NCBI GenBank assembly: GCA_023078685.1
Contig: JALGAS010000002.1
Span: forward strand, 4,340,001 to 4,404,000
Direction: 5' to 3'
DNA: 64,000 bases
Source of the DNA: Neopestalotiopsis rosae
Lineage: Eukaryota > Ascomycota > Sordariomycetes > Amphisphaeriales > Sporocadaceae
Position numbers and translations under genes: made by a program
Shown: one piece after another, positions 33,512-47,056 of the stretch
How positions within the stretch are numbered: position 1 is the stretch's first letter
How the letters are laid out: each line of letters starts with the position of its first letter
Notes under the pieces: generated by a model
Told to the model about the DNA's origin: nothing
Databases searched by the model: none
Seen by the model: only the letters and a program-made list of their open reading frames with translations

Positions 33512-34832
33512 AGGAGAAGAAGTTACAAAGGTCCGGAACCGACGAACGGGGCCGGGTCAGAAGAAAAGACCAAATCTGCAACGAGGAGACGAGTGGACGA
33601 AATCCGGCACACGTTGCGCAGGAAGCTTGTCGATGTCAATACCCAGCGTACGTCGACGATCAGCGACAACGGACACGCATGTGCTCTACTCGCCAGGACG
33701 AGTAATCGGACATCTGAAAGGGGACGACCCAGACAAATCAGACTGGCCACAGAATACGCCCCAACACATTGTGTCGAACCAGGTTTACATGCTAAAAACC
33801 TATGGAGAACGAGCATTTGGACAGTGGCTTCACTGGCTCGCTCCAGGCCACATTCTCGTGGCTCAATGATGCATGATTTCCACATGCTCACATATCGAGG
33901 ACTTGCGGGAACAGCACCCACTGATGCGGAAAGGAAAATTGAGGTTGATTACGCCCTCAATGAAGCCATGGCCTCTGGCTTTAATTACACGTAGTCGTAC
34001 ATGACTACATTGACGAGATTGCGCAAAAGAAATACGGCGTGTACTTGAAGAAATGTGCACAAGATTCAAGATTGTTAGTTTACTGTTTGTAGGATACCCA
34101 TGAACTATGTTGCGAAAGATCGCGCCCAACTACGCAGTGCAGCTTTGAATAATCAGGCGCATATGTAGTGTTAGAAAAACAATCGAAAATTTTACAATAT
34201 CAAAAGTTACAATCGTTACCGTGACTGTAGCTGCGGGAAAAAAGAAAGTTGGGAGCAAAACACCACGAATGAACAGTTTTTGTAATCACGCACAAACTTC
34301 GTGATTTGATCACCGAGTCTAGGGATATTTAATCTGTTATATTGTTACATCGAGGTAATTAGCACTTCAGGCCACAGACATGGGCCCGAAAGAGCTGGTG
34401 TATATAGCCTACCACAATGTCCACCTAATAGGTGCATATTGATGGATATCACTTGACTCGTACCAACTTTTGCTTTTCGTTATTGCCAGAACGCCTTTTC
34501 AAGTTTTGAATGCTAGACACAACTCGCCGCGATTGTAAGCCTATACCCAGCTTGACACGTCGCCAATAAACTCTCGTGGCTACATTCCGTGCAGGTCAAG
34601 TTGCTTATTCGCAACCATCCGTTTCGAACTTCGATATTTGGTATTTGCATTTATTCGCATAATGTTGAAGACATGCATTTTGCTCGCCTTGTCTCAATTC
34701 TTCGACTCAGAGGATCGACCGTTTTCAATGATCTGCAACAGCTGCAGAACCCCTCAGGTAAAGGTCGTGTGCAGTACAGTGGGCCGTGGTGGAACGGCTT
34801 GTTCCTTGTGAAAGGGATGAGATCCAGGTTGC
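33512..34832. other. Convergent intergenic region, no gene seen
   Basis: 3' flanks of the SEC2-like gene and MKT1. Open frames here (for example 133 codons at 33593-33994) show no conserved features. AT content rises from about 34,140 on. Confidence 0.45.
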
Positions 34833-37542
34833 TTAACGCCTGGCTTGGAGGTACTCGGCCGCTCGTGTCCATGAGTTTTGGTCAATAGATGCCTGGCTGT
34901 CGCCAAGTGTCTTGATACCGGCATGGAGAGCATCGAAGAATGCAAATGATACTTGCAAATCCTTGAAAAAGTTTGTGGCAAAGGGCACATACTTCGAAGG
35001 GAACTCATCCAGCTTCTTCTGTCTGAGATCTGCTGGCTCCGAAGGGTGGACGTCGTCCAGATATGTCTTGACAGCAATGCCGAGGCCGACATCATTATCC
35101 AGGAGGAATGGGAGCCTAAATATCGTATGAGTTTTGTGTGTTTCTCTCCCAATTAAAAGTTACAACTTACCGTTGGCTGATCACCAAGTAATCTTCACGC
35201 TCCTTCTGACTCTCTGCATATAGCAACATTGACGTCACGATGCCCTCGATCAGATCACGATTGGCTTCGCGAATCGAGGAACTCAAAGTCCGGTAGTGCA
35301 AAAAGTTCTTGCTGAGGGGGCCAGTATAGCCGTTTGCCTCATGATGCAACTTCAGCAAAATTGCACACCTACTGATGAGAAGAAGACTTGCTTTATCCTC
35401 TTCGCTACCATTCATTGGGAGTCCATTAAGCTCCGGGTGCTGGTTGCGGGTGTTGAGCAATTCATAGCGCAACAACTCGAAAGCCAAAAGAACTGAGTCA
35501 GCAAGGCCGTCGTCGGGATTTTCCTTGATGGTTGGTGCCAGGGCGTCCAGGGACGCTGCCAGAGCCTCACCCCAGGTTGTGAGCTGATGGTCGTCGCCCA
35601 CATAGCCACGAATGTGAAGGAAACGCCAGATGGTCAACGACGTGATTAAGTCTGCTGATTCGATGTTTGTCTTCTTTTCCTTGGCCACTGTTGTCTTGAC
35701 AAAATCGTCGTTCTTGAGGGCATTGAGCTCAAATCGGATGGAGCCATATTCGGCGTCCGGGAAAGCCTTCTTGATAGTGTCATCCTTGACCGTCCAGGTT
35801 TTAGCCTGATCCAAGACACGATTGCTGGGGGTGCGAGTCGGCTCAATCGTGTGAGAGTATTTATCATTATACCACACCTTCATGTAGATTGGCTTGAACG
35901 AAATTCCTCTGTTCAGGCGTGGGAGCACGAGTCGCAATGTCTGCTCCCGCACATGGATGAGTTGTGTCGTGACCAGCTTCTTATACTCTTCAGATGTTAC
36001 TCCATCCAAGGTGGGAGGGATCATAATCTGGCCGTGCGTGATCCAGCCTGGCAAACGAGCGCTAATGAGTCCGGTGTTGAGATAGTGAAAGAGCTCAGCT
36101 GGCAATTGGTAGCCCAGATATTCATAGTTGTCCTGTGTGAGCGTATCGAAGTTGTGTACTCTTACAGAACCGTTCTCGTCAATGGCAATGAAATGCTCGA
36201 TCATCATTCGAGCTTTACGATACTTGGTCAGCCAAGTCGGATCAGTTCTCTTCAGAACGTCATTGAAAGATCCGCAGAGATTGGCGACGGATTTCTCAGC
36301 TGTACGTAGCATGTTGGCAGCATCATTAACACTGTACATTGCGCTGATCTCGAGAAGCGGCGGAAAGGGGGGTAGGAACGAGTTGCCAATCATCAAAAGA
36401 GCATCAATGAGCATGGTCTCGCTACAGCTGAGTCTCTGGGTCAACAACTTCTTGGATGTGAGTTTGACAGTGCCGCCCTCCCAGTCAATGGACTTGATGA
36501 TGTAGTCCTTGATTGGGTACAGTAACAGTTCTTGCGAGCCCAAAATACCTGAGCACTGGTCTGAATCAATAGTGTCGAAATAAGCCAGCTGTAGCTTTGT
36601 CAGTCATACGCTCCTTGAAGGGGATACCGCAGCTTGAGAAACATTGGTTGAGTGGTGGTTGTTTACCTGTGCAGAGGCATTGAATGGTGGGACCAAGAAG
36701 TGTAGACCTCTCTTCTCCAGGAGACGCTGGAGAAGTGGGAATAGGTTCGAGATGGGGAATGCTCGTCGGTCCTGACCAAAGGTCGACACAGCCTGGTTCG
36801 CTTCGCCTCTGAAATATAGATTCCAAGCCTCGTCCGTCTTTGCTATGGCGGTCTTGCCGCGCTGGACTGTCACAGCATCTTGGCCCTCAACCGACTGACC
36901 ATTGAAGATGAAGAAAGGCGTTGTGTTGTTCTGTTTCCAAGAGTCAAGATCGGCCTCGATATGTGTCTCGATACCGGTCAGACCACCGAGGGCAGGCAGG
37001 AGGGGCTCGTGGGTCGGAGGAAAGTCGAGAAACTGCTGGAGATAGTAGGATGCATCGACAGCAATGGAGGTATCCTCGAGTTGAGTTACTGGGGCGGTGC
37101 TGTGTCCATCATTAGCAAGCATGTTGTGAGGTAGCATATTACGACGGGATACCTACAGGTTTTGATCATTGATCCAATTATCCTCGAGAAGAGCTGTTGC
37201 GACTGATGTCAGCTAGATGCCCGTGGTAGGTGACCAAATCAAAGATTGCGCCATCAAAGTTCCTGGCAGAGCCGGTAGTCCGAGGTATGGAATCGTGCAT
37301 GATATCTCGTCGTCGTAGGAGTTGGCAGACGAGAGGCATGTCGAGTGCTTGACCGGACTAGTCGCGGATGCATCGAGGACAATACGCCGAGCTTCTTTGC
37401 CATGATCTTCTCCCATCTAAGGCCACCGAGAGCTCCTAGAACGAGACACAGCTCGCAAGAGTGACAGGCAGTCCGTCCAACTGCGAACAATACACGGCAA
37501 TGCAATGGTTGCGAAAGAGCAATGTTCTGACTTACAGGGCAT
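34833..37542 (-). CDS. MKT1: Mkt1, XPG-fold post-transcriptional regulator
   Basis: Five phase-consistent exons: 37542-37536 (seven bases), 37193-37157, 37099-36667, 36588-35171 and 35115-34833, about 725 aa. The rebuilt N-terminus reads MPSLLEDNWINDQNL followed by VTQLEDTSIAVDASYYLQQF, an XPG/FEN1-like N-domain. Next come TPFFIFNG, an XPG-I like block (FLVPPFNASAQLAYFDTI, then GSQELLLYPI) and the Mkt1-specific middle and C-terminal domains ending EYLQARR. In yeast Mkt1 works with Pbp1 on mRNAs including HO and mitochondrial protein mRNAs, and it supports maintenance of the M2 dsRNA. The nuclease residues of XPG are largely not conserved in this family. The tiny first exon is inferred from splice sites and phase. 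Confidence 0.87.
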
Positions 37543-38668
37543 TTTGGAATTGAGTATCCAGCTGATGAAAGCTGGGCCGTCAATCGAAGAAGCTGAAGGC
37601 TTAGATACCAAGAGAGTATCGGCGGCAGGAATGCCAACTGTCCCTAGACGATCACGTAGGTCGAGATGGGAGGATGATTACAGACGGCGAGTGGCCCTGG
37701 AGCCGAACGGGGGGGTGGTGGGTGGGAGAAGCACAGGTTAAAATGCCAGCTTGCCTGAGCACGAACGAGGCTGAGCAGCAACGTCGAAAAGGATTGTTGG
37801 GATGACGGAGAAATGGCAACAATGGATACGGCAGAAGATGGTGCAGCTCTTTGCAAGCTTGCGACGAAATTGTTGTTGCGCCGCGGGGGGGTTGATCTCT
37901 CGAGGTCACCCAAAATGCGGCAACTGCCAGGGCGGGTTCACTACTGGCGATCGTGGACCCTTGGAGGTTTGGCTAGGAGCAAGGCAAGCTGGAACTGGAC
38001 TGGCTTGACTGGAGCTTTCCCCCGTTTCCAAATGGCACTAAACAAAAAGACTGGGGGTCGGTGCCTGGTGCTGGTGGTTGCAGCCACATTGGGGCTCAAG
38101 TGCTATGCACATTACTACATAAGCAGAGGTGGTGTGGTCTGGGTGTTAAACACCGCCACATGCACACTGCATATTTCAAGCATACATACATACTATAGGC
38201 ACACAGTATGCTGAACGCTTATAAGTCCATCAACGAATTCAAAATCGATTCATAGCCAAGGCTTACCAATATTCGAGTACGGAAAGATGTCCGTGAATGA
38301 TTGAAAGCAATGAGATCCGTACGACCATATATTTCAATTGCACTGTAACCGTGCTGTAGTGACCGTGAGATTTCGAAAGTAATGGAAGCAGTCCACGGAA
38401 AGGAATCACAATATCAGAAAACCAATGATGAAAACGATTCTTTTTATCTCCTCTATCATCTAACATAAGTCGTATTCATTATCATTACAATAAATCCAGT
38501 TCCAGGCCAAATGACGACCCCGATCTTCTCAGCACTTAGACATATCGGTCATTGGCGTGCCAAACGGGTATTTTACGTCCTCTGGAAAGGGATTCCAACA
38601 TCCATTACCGATCTAGTCTTTGCATGCTACAATGGAAACAGCAAGATGGTGAGAACAATAAAAATGAA
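37543..38668. other. Intergenic: MKT1 upstream and DUF4048 gene downstream
   Basis: 1.1 kb with no supported gene. The strand just upstream of MKT1 is C-rich on the coding side. Confidence 0.45.
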
Positions 38669-40405
38669 TCAATGAGCCTTGTCCTTGGCCATTTGGTAAT
38701 CGGGCTCAATGCACACCGCGTCAGCTGGTGGTGACAAGCTTCTCTCCCACTCCTTAATGAAATCGGACGAAAATCTCTTGATGTTACTGGGCGCGAGACT
38801 GTTCAGCAGGGAAGACGGCATCTCTCCAAGCTTGTCCTCCGAGTAAGGCGACGAAGATCGCAGGTCGGTGCTGGATCGCTTTTTCCTCCTGCGGCATTGT
38901 TAGATCTGCAAGCTGAAAATTTCTGGTTCAAGGAGGGTCGCATCTGACTTTCATCCCAAAAATGACTTTCTTGACTTGAACGAGGTTTCGGAGGCTTACA
39001 GGAGTGATTCGGATTCGTCATGCTTCTCGGGAATGGCGGGAATAATGTCACCATTCACGGTGCTGCCACTCCATCTCGCTGTCTTCATAGAAGGTGAATC
39101 CCAGCTGGACCAGTCGTCATCCCCCAAATCGTCGGAAGTCAAAGGTGTCCACGAAAAATGCTTTCGGGCTTTGTTGTCGGACTTGGATTGCGTTCTCCCG
39201 TGATTGATCACTCGATCTTGAAAACTACCCGGCGAAGGCTTTCTGGGTGTTTCTACTGAAGCCTCGGCATCGGGAGGGAACGGGACTCGGCCTCGAACAG
39301 CGCTGGAAGGACGAATTGTGTCCTGGTCTGATGTATACCTCCTGTTTGACCGGTTCTGGAAGTCACTGGTTCTGTTTGAGGTGGCCGATATTCCTTCATC
39401 ACCCACTGTCGCCTGTCTCAAATCTTCAACAAATGTCCACAGGCCTTGCCTAAAGTCCTCGGCAATTTGTTTGACTCCGCCAGGTGGTGATGCTTGTCTG
39501 GGTGCCCATGTGGCACGCTTATTTAAATGTGTAGGCGTAAAGTGTTCTACACTGCGCACAGCATCCGGAGATCTGAGCGCATCAAAATCGTTATGAATCG
39601 GGAAGTCGTTTTCGGATTTGGTAGGCGAAAGCAGAGAAAGAGTTCGCGTATGCCCGCCACGCATTACTCTTCTCTTGTATTCCCTCGGTGTACCATTGCC
39701 CATGAGCAAAGCCTTTTTGCGCTCCATATCAAGGCTGCGTCTACCTGCAGGGCGTTCGGTGGAGCCTGGTAATACCGAAGTCCCTGGCATTGGGCGAGTT
39801 GGTTCCTGCTTGCGAATAGAGGCTCTAATTTTGTGTGCCTCGCTAGAATTCCATTTTGTTTGCAACGTCTTCAATTCCGCCTCTGCCCGGATCAGCTCTT
39901 CTCGGAGCTCCAGGACGCGCCGCTCCTGTGCAGCGATTGCTACTATGAAATCGTTGGGATCCGCTGGCGACGCCATTCCCGATCCAATTGTCTCTGTGGG
40001 GGTTGGAGGGATTGACGGAGTGGGTGCTGGTCTCGAAGGCAAACTGTGTGCAGGTGCAATCGGCAGAGTCAAGGAAAGGCGATTTTGGTGCCTGGAAGTG
40101 GTCGAGCTTGATCGCGTTGACCGTGTCTCAAAAGTCTCGCGCGGCGTGGATGCGGGCGGCGGCGCAGAGCTCCTCCACGGCCGAAGTATAAATTCACCCT
40201 GGCCGTCTGTGGAGGATTCGTCACCCTCGCCGACTTGCGGTGAGGAAAACGGGGCAGAAGAATCTGTAAATTGATCCTCGGCGACAATTGTGCTCTCACC
40301 TGCTTCAGAGTTAAAATCTGCAAGCAGGGCGTCGAGAGAGACGGACTTGTTGGAAAGACCGCGATGCCGGAGGACTTGTCCGGAAGCCATGAATGATGGA
40401 GGCAT
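38669..40405 (-). CDS. DUF4048-type fungal protein
   Basis: Two exons, 40405-39000 and 38888-38669, about 541 aa. It resembles the fungal DUF4048 family: LSNKSVSLDALLADFN near the start, then a coiled coil (FIVAIAAQERRVLELREELI) and GRRSLDMERKKALLMGNG, followed by KQIAEDFRQGLWTFVEDLR. The second exon adds SSLLNSLAPSNIKRFSSDF and ends ...AKDKAH. Stretches between these blocks are disordered and rich in S, T, P and R. The function of the family is unknown; the Lys/Arg-rich coiled coil suggests a scaffold. An alternative start lies at 40390 (MASGQ). The frame stays open far upstream (to 40732), but that part is not protein-like. Confidence 0.8.
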
Positions 40406-43400
40406 AGGCGGCCTGCTTTGAGAAAACGAGTGATTCAGCAGCAGCAATTTGCGGGCTGAGACAGGTGTAGGATTTATGAGCAGAGATCGAGGTCTTATTC
40501 GCCGTCGCCTTAAATGAGTGGATGGAGTAGCAGCGCTGGACGGGCACGCGCGTCGATAACGAGGTCTCCAGGTGTTGTTGCGCCGGACGCAAAGTGTACG
40601 AGCTATGCCGTTGAGATGTCTATAATCATTGAAGAGAGTGTTGGAAAGAGAAGTAATCAGACAAATTTGCAAATGCTGCCCTGAGCTCATGGAAAGGAGT
40701 AGTAGGGGACAAGGAACAAGACCGCCACACACTACCAGCCATCAGCAGCAAGACAGCGCAGATGGTGATATCCGGGGCGGCAAGTCCTTGTCGAGCTTGT
40801 GGGAAATTGGGGACCGGGTCTCTGAATGATTTTCTGCTGACGGAACCTGGCCGGCGCTGGTGCTTGGCTGCTTGGAAAGTCTGGAAGCTTGGCCGGTTGG
40901 CTCGATGTGGGCCTCTGCTTGGACAGGTCCCTCCTCTCCTCCAGTGGAGGTGGATGTGCCAGTGTGCCAACAGCTCGCTCAGCAAGGAGTCAACGCATGC
41001 AATTGGAAGGACGAGTCGGGCTGACGAGGGCCAATGGAGCCCATTATCCGTCCAGACAGGGCAGGGTATGTAGGAAGGAAGGGCGGACCAGCCAGTGCCA
41101 GGCAAGCAGAGACAAGGCGCACGACAAGTTGGGAAGAGTATAACAGTTACGTGGTAACGGTCGTTGTGGAGTATCTTTGGACTATTAGATCGAAAGCCCC
41201 CGATAACGATCTCGTCGGGAATTGGGTTTTGGAGAATAAAGGATAAAAGATCCGGGGGGTGTGAGACTTGGACTCGAAGTTGCTTTAAAGCAGAGTAATG
41301 AGCATCTCATTTCGTTTCCTTCCACCTCTCTGCTGTTTTGATTCCCAATTGTTTCTGTCCTCGAGGACAGGACCCCTCCCCTGTCAGCAGAGGGTGCTCC
41401 ACTCCACCAAGCAACCCAACCCAGCATCCACTCCAGTGGCATTGGACGGGAGGAAAAGTTCTTCAGGGGCAGAGCCTGCGGGCAGCTCTTGGTTTCCTAG
41501 GTGCCAGAGGTGCCCAGGGCTAGTCTTCTGTGCATCTTTCTGCTGCTTTCTCAACGGGTAGTTACTGGAGGGGTCGCCAAGGTGCTGCGCGGGAAATTTG
41601 GGTTGTCTGGCGAGCTGTCAGGGACCGCTCATAGTAGACAGGGAGCTCCCTGCTAGATGGCCTCGCTTTTGTCCAATCGCGTTGGCCTCGCGATTTGCGG
41701 GATCGTCCGTAACTCACGTTTTTCGGACTCCTGATCATGTGTGGTTTTCCATCCAGTGTGACCGCCTCCAACGACTAAGGCAACAGTACGGTGAACATTG
41801 AATACTACAGAGCCCGATTGACACCAATCGGGTACCGTGGAAGACTGTATAATTCTGAGATTCTGAGATTCTGAGTATTATCAAGATAAGGAGCTCTACA
41901 AATAACCTGATAGAAGCACCCAGATAAGTGATATTATATCATTCTATATCGATGTCCTATATGTATGCCAATAATCCCCAGCATTCGAGATTGCTGAGTG
42001 CAGCAACATTGACACTTGGCCCGAGGTTCCTCTGGGGTACAGAGAGTTTAATGACAGTGAACGTCACAGCCTGCAGGGTGCTGGCAATAATACTGTGTAT
42101 GTAGACCATACATAGTACATAGTACATGGCTCACTTATAGGAAACAAAGATCGGACGAACTCTGCAGAGAACCAAGTCGCTTGTTCCAAACCTATCGGAA
42201 AACAGTCACACGGCGTTTTTGTAACTTTGTTCATTGGTCGACCGTTTCACGCACCCCCCGAAACAATCGAGCAATGAGCAACAACAATTATGAAGGCCTG
42301 GATAGAAGACATCCCGAGTCCCGATCCTATTACCAAAATACATCAACTTCGTTGGTCAATGCAATCAGGTATTGTCAGTGCTCTGAAAGCGTTGCATGAT
42401 CCCACGTATATTAGTTGCTCCGCTCTACGGTTCTTTCGGAGGTGATGTGTTGAGCTCAAGCTTGCAAAACGTCCAACAATATTGCTTCTTGCATGTATCA
42501 CAGAATGTGGCTTGCATATGGCAGGTATCGAGATGAGGAAGCATGTCCTCAAACTCAACGGCTCATGTCAAGATGAATCCTACAATGCTGCATGGCCTTT
42601 TCGCTTAGGGTGTTGCTACGGATACACTGGTTTGATCTAGACCACGGCATGTAAAATGGCGTTGACGTTGCCTTTTTAGCGTGCCCCAGCTCGCCTCCTT
42701 AGACCCGCCCCTCGACATTGTAAAAATGGCCCCATGCGCTTTGGACAATGGGGGGCAGTGCAGCACGTACAACGCAGCCGTAGCCACATCACCGACGTGG
42801 CACTGGAGAATACAGCGACAACACTCGTGCAGCACAGTTGAGTATTCCACTTACTATAAAGAGCTCAAGGATGACTCGCACTCTTGCTATCGTGTCTTGT
42901 TTGTGTTCATCGAACATATATATGAACCTATGTATGCCGAGCTGATTGATTCAATTTGATAAATGACGTTATTCCAAGATGTGGCATGGCGCTACCAAAC
43001 GCCTCATGAGCCCGTGCGGCCAGTATAAAATGCAGGGGACTCTGTAGGGTTCTTAGTCTACCATGCCATTTACTATTCACTTTGACAGAACCTCGATTCT
43101 CGAGCGCAACAATGGACTTGGTACATCTCAAGACTACAGCCATGTGTCTTGCACGTGGTGGCACGATAGTTTGTATGGCTACACCTCAAGAGTCTCATTT
43201 GATAGCGTTACCTTTGTAAGTCGCTGTGAACGTGTGGGACGTTGAACGAGGTCTGGTGCAACATGTGGGACTTGACTCAACTGGATCCCCAATTCGGACT
43301 GTCAGCTGCCCGCGCCTGCCTGAAATCAACACACCACACTGTGCATTCACGGCGCCTTCATGACTTTGTTACAAACGCCCATGGAGACAAAGGAATAAGG

Positions 43401-43586
43401 CAACACCAGAAATCATTTTGCTCTTTCTTGTGCCGCAGCGGCTGCAGTTGTTGCCTAGCAACATGAAAATCCGGATCATTATCCCGCGCTCGTCCTCAAA
43501 CTTTCTGCTTTTTGTTGCTTCTTCTCTGCCCATTCACAGGTATGGTCAGACGCGCTTGACGCGTCTAGGTGATTGCGATTTCAAAG
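40406..43586. other. Large intergenic region between divergent genes
   Basis: 3.2 kb upstream of both the DUF4048 gene (-) and the DNA ligase gene (+). No gene recognised. It holds three perfect tandem copies of ATTCTGAG at 41852-41875 and a CATAGTA-type repeat near 42107-42127. Many small open frames on both strands conflict with each other. Confidence 0.45.
41852..41875 (+). repeat. Tandem 8-bp repeat, three copies of ATTCTGAG
   Basis: Three perfect adjacent copies lie in the intergenic region. Confidence 0.85.
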
Positions 43587-46500
43587 ATGCCTTTTCCATT
43601 TCGATATATATGCGACCTGCTTCAGACTTTACACGATGAAACTCGTTCCAAAAAGAGGCAAAAAGATTCGCAAAAAGGACTTGTCGAAGAATGGTTTATC
43701 AAACATCGCAAACTTTTGGACGCGCCCAGCACAGATGGCGCTGCCGTGCTCTCAACGCTCCTTCCGGGCAATCGGCCAGACCGTGTCTATGGAATTCAAG
43801 TAAACCGGCTACAAAGTATCATTTCGAGGGCAATGGGTTTGGGCATGTCACGATTAAAAGTTTTGCATGAATACGCTCTTCCTGGCTGCGACAAAGATCT
43901 TGCTGATTGTGTCGAAGACTTACTGACAAAGACGGTACGCACTGTTTCTCATTCGTCAATCTGCCGCCAGTCTATACTTTGTTTTCATGCACGCCTACTA
44001 ACCGTTGATGCAGCCAAATCCCAAGCAAATAGAAGAGATAACAGTCGAGGAAATCGATGCCACTCTTCATCATATTGCGTCTGGATGCACATTCAGCTCA
44101 AACGAAGTTCGGGCTTCCCGTGACAATAATGGTCAGACAACAAGTCTCGGGGATTTTTACAATCGTCTCACTGCCCGCGATGCCAAGTGGTTCACTCGGC
44201 TGGTACTCAAGGATTTCTCGCCTGTTGTGGTGCCCGAGACTATTGTAATCAAAGCGTATGATGAAAGGTTGCCTGAGGCTCTTGCTGTACGCGAGGACTT
44301 TGCCACGGCTATTTCCTTGTTACGGGACGGAAGCCTGACTTCCAGGCCAGAGAACTTGATCAAACTTGGTTGCAAGGTTGCACGACAACCCTGGCACAAG
44401 GCTCATAGTATCAAGCACTGCATGGGCATGATAGGCAGGCGTCAAGTGAGCTGCGAGCAGAAGATTGATGGTGAATACTGTCAAATTCATATCGATTTGA
44501 GCAAACCTCGAAACCAGCAAATCAAGATTTACTCCAAAAGTGGAAAGGAGAGCACCAAAGATCGCGAAAAATTGCATCCGTATGTCTTTTTCGCTCTCCA
44601 TATAATAGTGTTTCTGAATGCCTAGTTGACGAGAGTCTAGCGCTATTCGAGCATCGTTGAATCTCGGGAAGAAAACATGTCCACTCAAGCAAGGGTGCAT
44701 CTTGGAAGGCGAGCTGGTGGTGTATAGTGACAGGGTAAGGAGGGTTATAAGCAAGCGTCGAATGGAAACTTACAATTCACTAGGATCGGAAGATTCTTCC
44801 CTTTCACAAGATTCGTAAACACGTATCGAGATCTGGTAGGTTCTTGGGAACCACTGGAGATTCACAGTAAGAGACACGTAAACATTGGTGAGATGTTGTA
44901 CTCAATTTTGGGACAGGCGCCACGACCACGAGCATCTAATGATTATTTACTACGACATACTGATGCTGGATGGTGCCTCCTTTCTCGGCGCACAGCATTC
45001 AGATCGTTTCCAATGGCTTACTGAGCTAATCACGACCCGGAAAGGCCACGCTGAATTCATTCAGCGACAAATTATTGACTTTCGCCGGAAAGACGCCGAA
45101 AAAACACTTCTAGGAGCCTTTGCGAAATGCATCGTAGCTCGGGGAGAAGGCCTGGTGCTGAAGCCGGATGATCCTTATTTCACGTTTGGCCGCAAGACGA
45201 AGCGCTATGCATCGTGCGCCATCAAACTCAAGAAAGCCTACATCAAGGGTTTTGGTGATGTGGGAGACTTTGCCGTTATCGGTGCCTCACACGACGCCAA
45301 AACGGCGAAAAGCTCTAAGATCGAAAACCTCAAGTATACGCATTTCTTTGTGGCTTGCTTGGATAATCCCACCGAAGCGCAAGCGAGAACCCACAAGCCC
45401 AAATACATTGTCACAAATATCGTAACATTGAACGACACCCAGTTGAAATATTTCCGCCAGTATTGCAATCCTCTCATGGTACAACCAGAGGATCATACGT
45501 CCTCGGAGTTTGACTTTCGAGGTCTCGGAAATGCTGACCGGCCAACGATCATCTTTCCTGACCCACCAGTATTTGACATATATTGCTTCGCTTTCGACAA
45601 GGCACCGAATTCCGCCATGTGGACAATGCGGTTTCCCCAGGTGAGCAAAATTCATCTAGACAGAGACTTTCTGGATGTTCTTTCTTTCGTCCAGCTGCAG
45701 GAAGCTGCCCACGACGCGGTGGAAGAGCCGGAAAGAGAAGACAGTCAAGAGATGCGACTGTGGCTCGCCAAGCTTGAAGGAACAAACCCCGAGAGAAGAC
45801 CTCATGAGCACGACAGCCAGTCCACAGTCTCGACGGTTGCTACGGAAGCAACAGCTTCTGCAGTGGCCTCCACTGATTCCGAAGCCGACGACGAGCAGGT
45901 ACCAGCAAATCTTGTCGTCAGACCTGAAGATACGCCAGCGGCGCTTACCTCCCAACGAGGCTTGATCACGCCGCCTAGATCATCGGCTGCTCAAGCGACT
46001 GCTGTTATCAATGTTGAAGCCAGTGGTGATACGGCCCCACACACAAGATCGAGCAGCCGAAAGCGGTCTTCGACAGCAGTAGAAGTGACATCTCCTTCGA
46101 AGAAACCCAAGACAACCCGACAACGTTCAGAAACAAAGCCGATTAAAAGGAAGCCGCTTGGTGCTAGAGACGCTAATGACTCCCAAAGATCAACCAGGTC
46201 TGGACGAAGCATGTCGCCTTCGCTCAGCGTCGGAGCACTGGAGGCGACACCACCTGTGGATGAGCACTTTCCATCGTCCGTGACTGGAAGCTTTCATACC
46301 GTAAATGAGTTACCTTCGTCACCTTCTGGGCGCACTCCACGTAAAGGAAGAAACACGAATCGAAATGAAACAGTATCCAAAGATGAACCACGACTTATAG
46401 AGGGATGTCGACATGTTGGAGGGAAGAAAAGATGTGCCTTTGAAGGCTGTACTTTCCTCTTATCTCCTTGCATACGTGAGTATGCTTGGATTGGTGATCT

Positions 46501-46864
46501 TCTCAAAGATCACGGCATCTCCAGTTTTCAAACCAACCCAGAGGTCTGGGCAAGACAGCCGTCATCTACATGCTCATCAGCCGCGAGCACGCCGAGGTCT
46601 GGTAGCCCTGTGCCCGGACCTGTCAATAGCTTCAGTAGGAGGAGAGAACAGAGACTCTGCCTGGTCGACTCGAGAAGAGACGACGCAACTCGAGATTTTA
46701 CCAAAGCAATTGAAGCCGCTGGGTTGAAGTGCAAAAATGGAGAGCGAGAGTGGATATCCGTTTATGATTGGCGGATTTTGGAAGACATTACGAGCATGGA
46801 ATCAAGGCCATCCAGAAAAGGGGGACCGGACCCGTGGCGGGCTCGGTACATGGGATTGGCATGA
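43587..46864 (+). CDS. ATP-dependent DNA ligase, divergent fungal type
   Basis: Five exons: 43587-43934, 44014-44579, 44641-44734, 44784-44866 and 44917-46864, about 1012 aa. The adenylation lysine is in motif I, CEQKIDGEY. Motif II-like ILEGELVVY, motif III-like YYDILMLDG, motif IV GEGLVLKPDD and motif V IKLKKAYIKG follow in order. An OB-fold region comes next. The C-terminal third is disordered and basic, then ends in a domain with FEGCTFLLSPCIREY and a late tryptophan, resembling one BRCT module. The N-terminal alpha-helical region is like the ligase N-domain. It resembles neither Lig1 (no PIP-box seen) nor Lig4 (no tandem BRCT with XRCC4 linker). It may be an accessory repair ligase. The active site looks intact. 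Confidence 0.85.
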
Positions 46865-47056
46865 TGAACGAGAGAATGAATATGCATACATTGTTGGAGT
46901 CGGATGGAATGCGTTTGAATAAACCCCCCTATAGATAGATTGCGGTCTGGTTAATGCTATCAGACTGCCTGTTACGCCTGCAAGCATGACACTTATTGAG
47001 CTAGATTCTCAATTGCCCATAATCTATATGTTCCGAGGATCCTCATTTATTTTCGT

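Noticed and set aside
33593..33994. 133-codon plus-strand frame after the SEC2-like gene
   Set aside because: Antisense to another open frame, no domain, likely 3' flank of SEC2.
39618..40274. 218-codon plus-strand frame opposite the DUF4048 gene
   Set aside because: Antisense shadow of a serine- and arginine-rich coding region.
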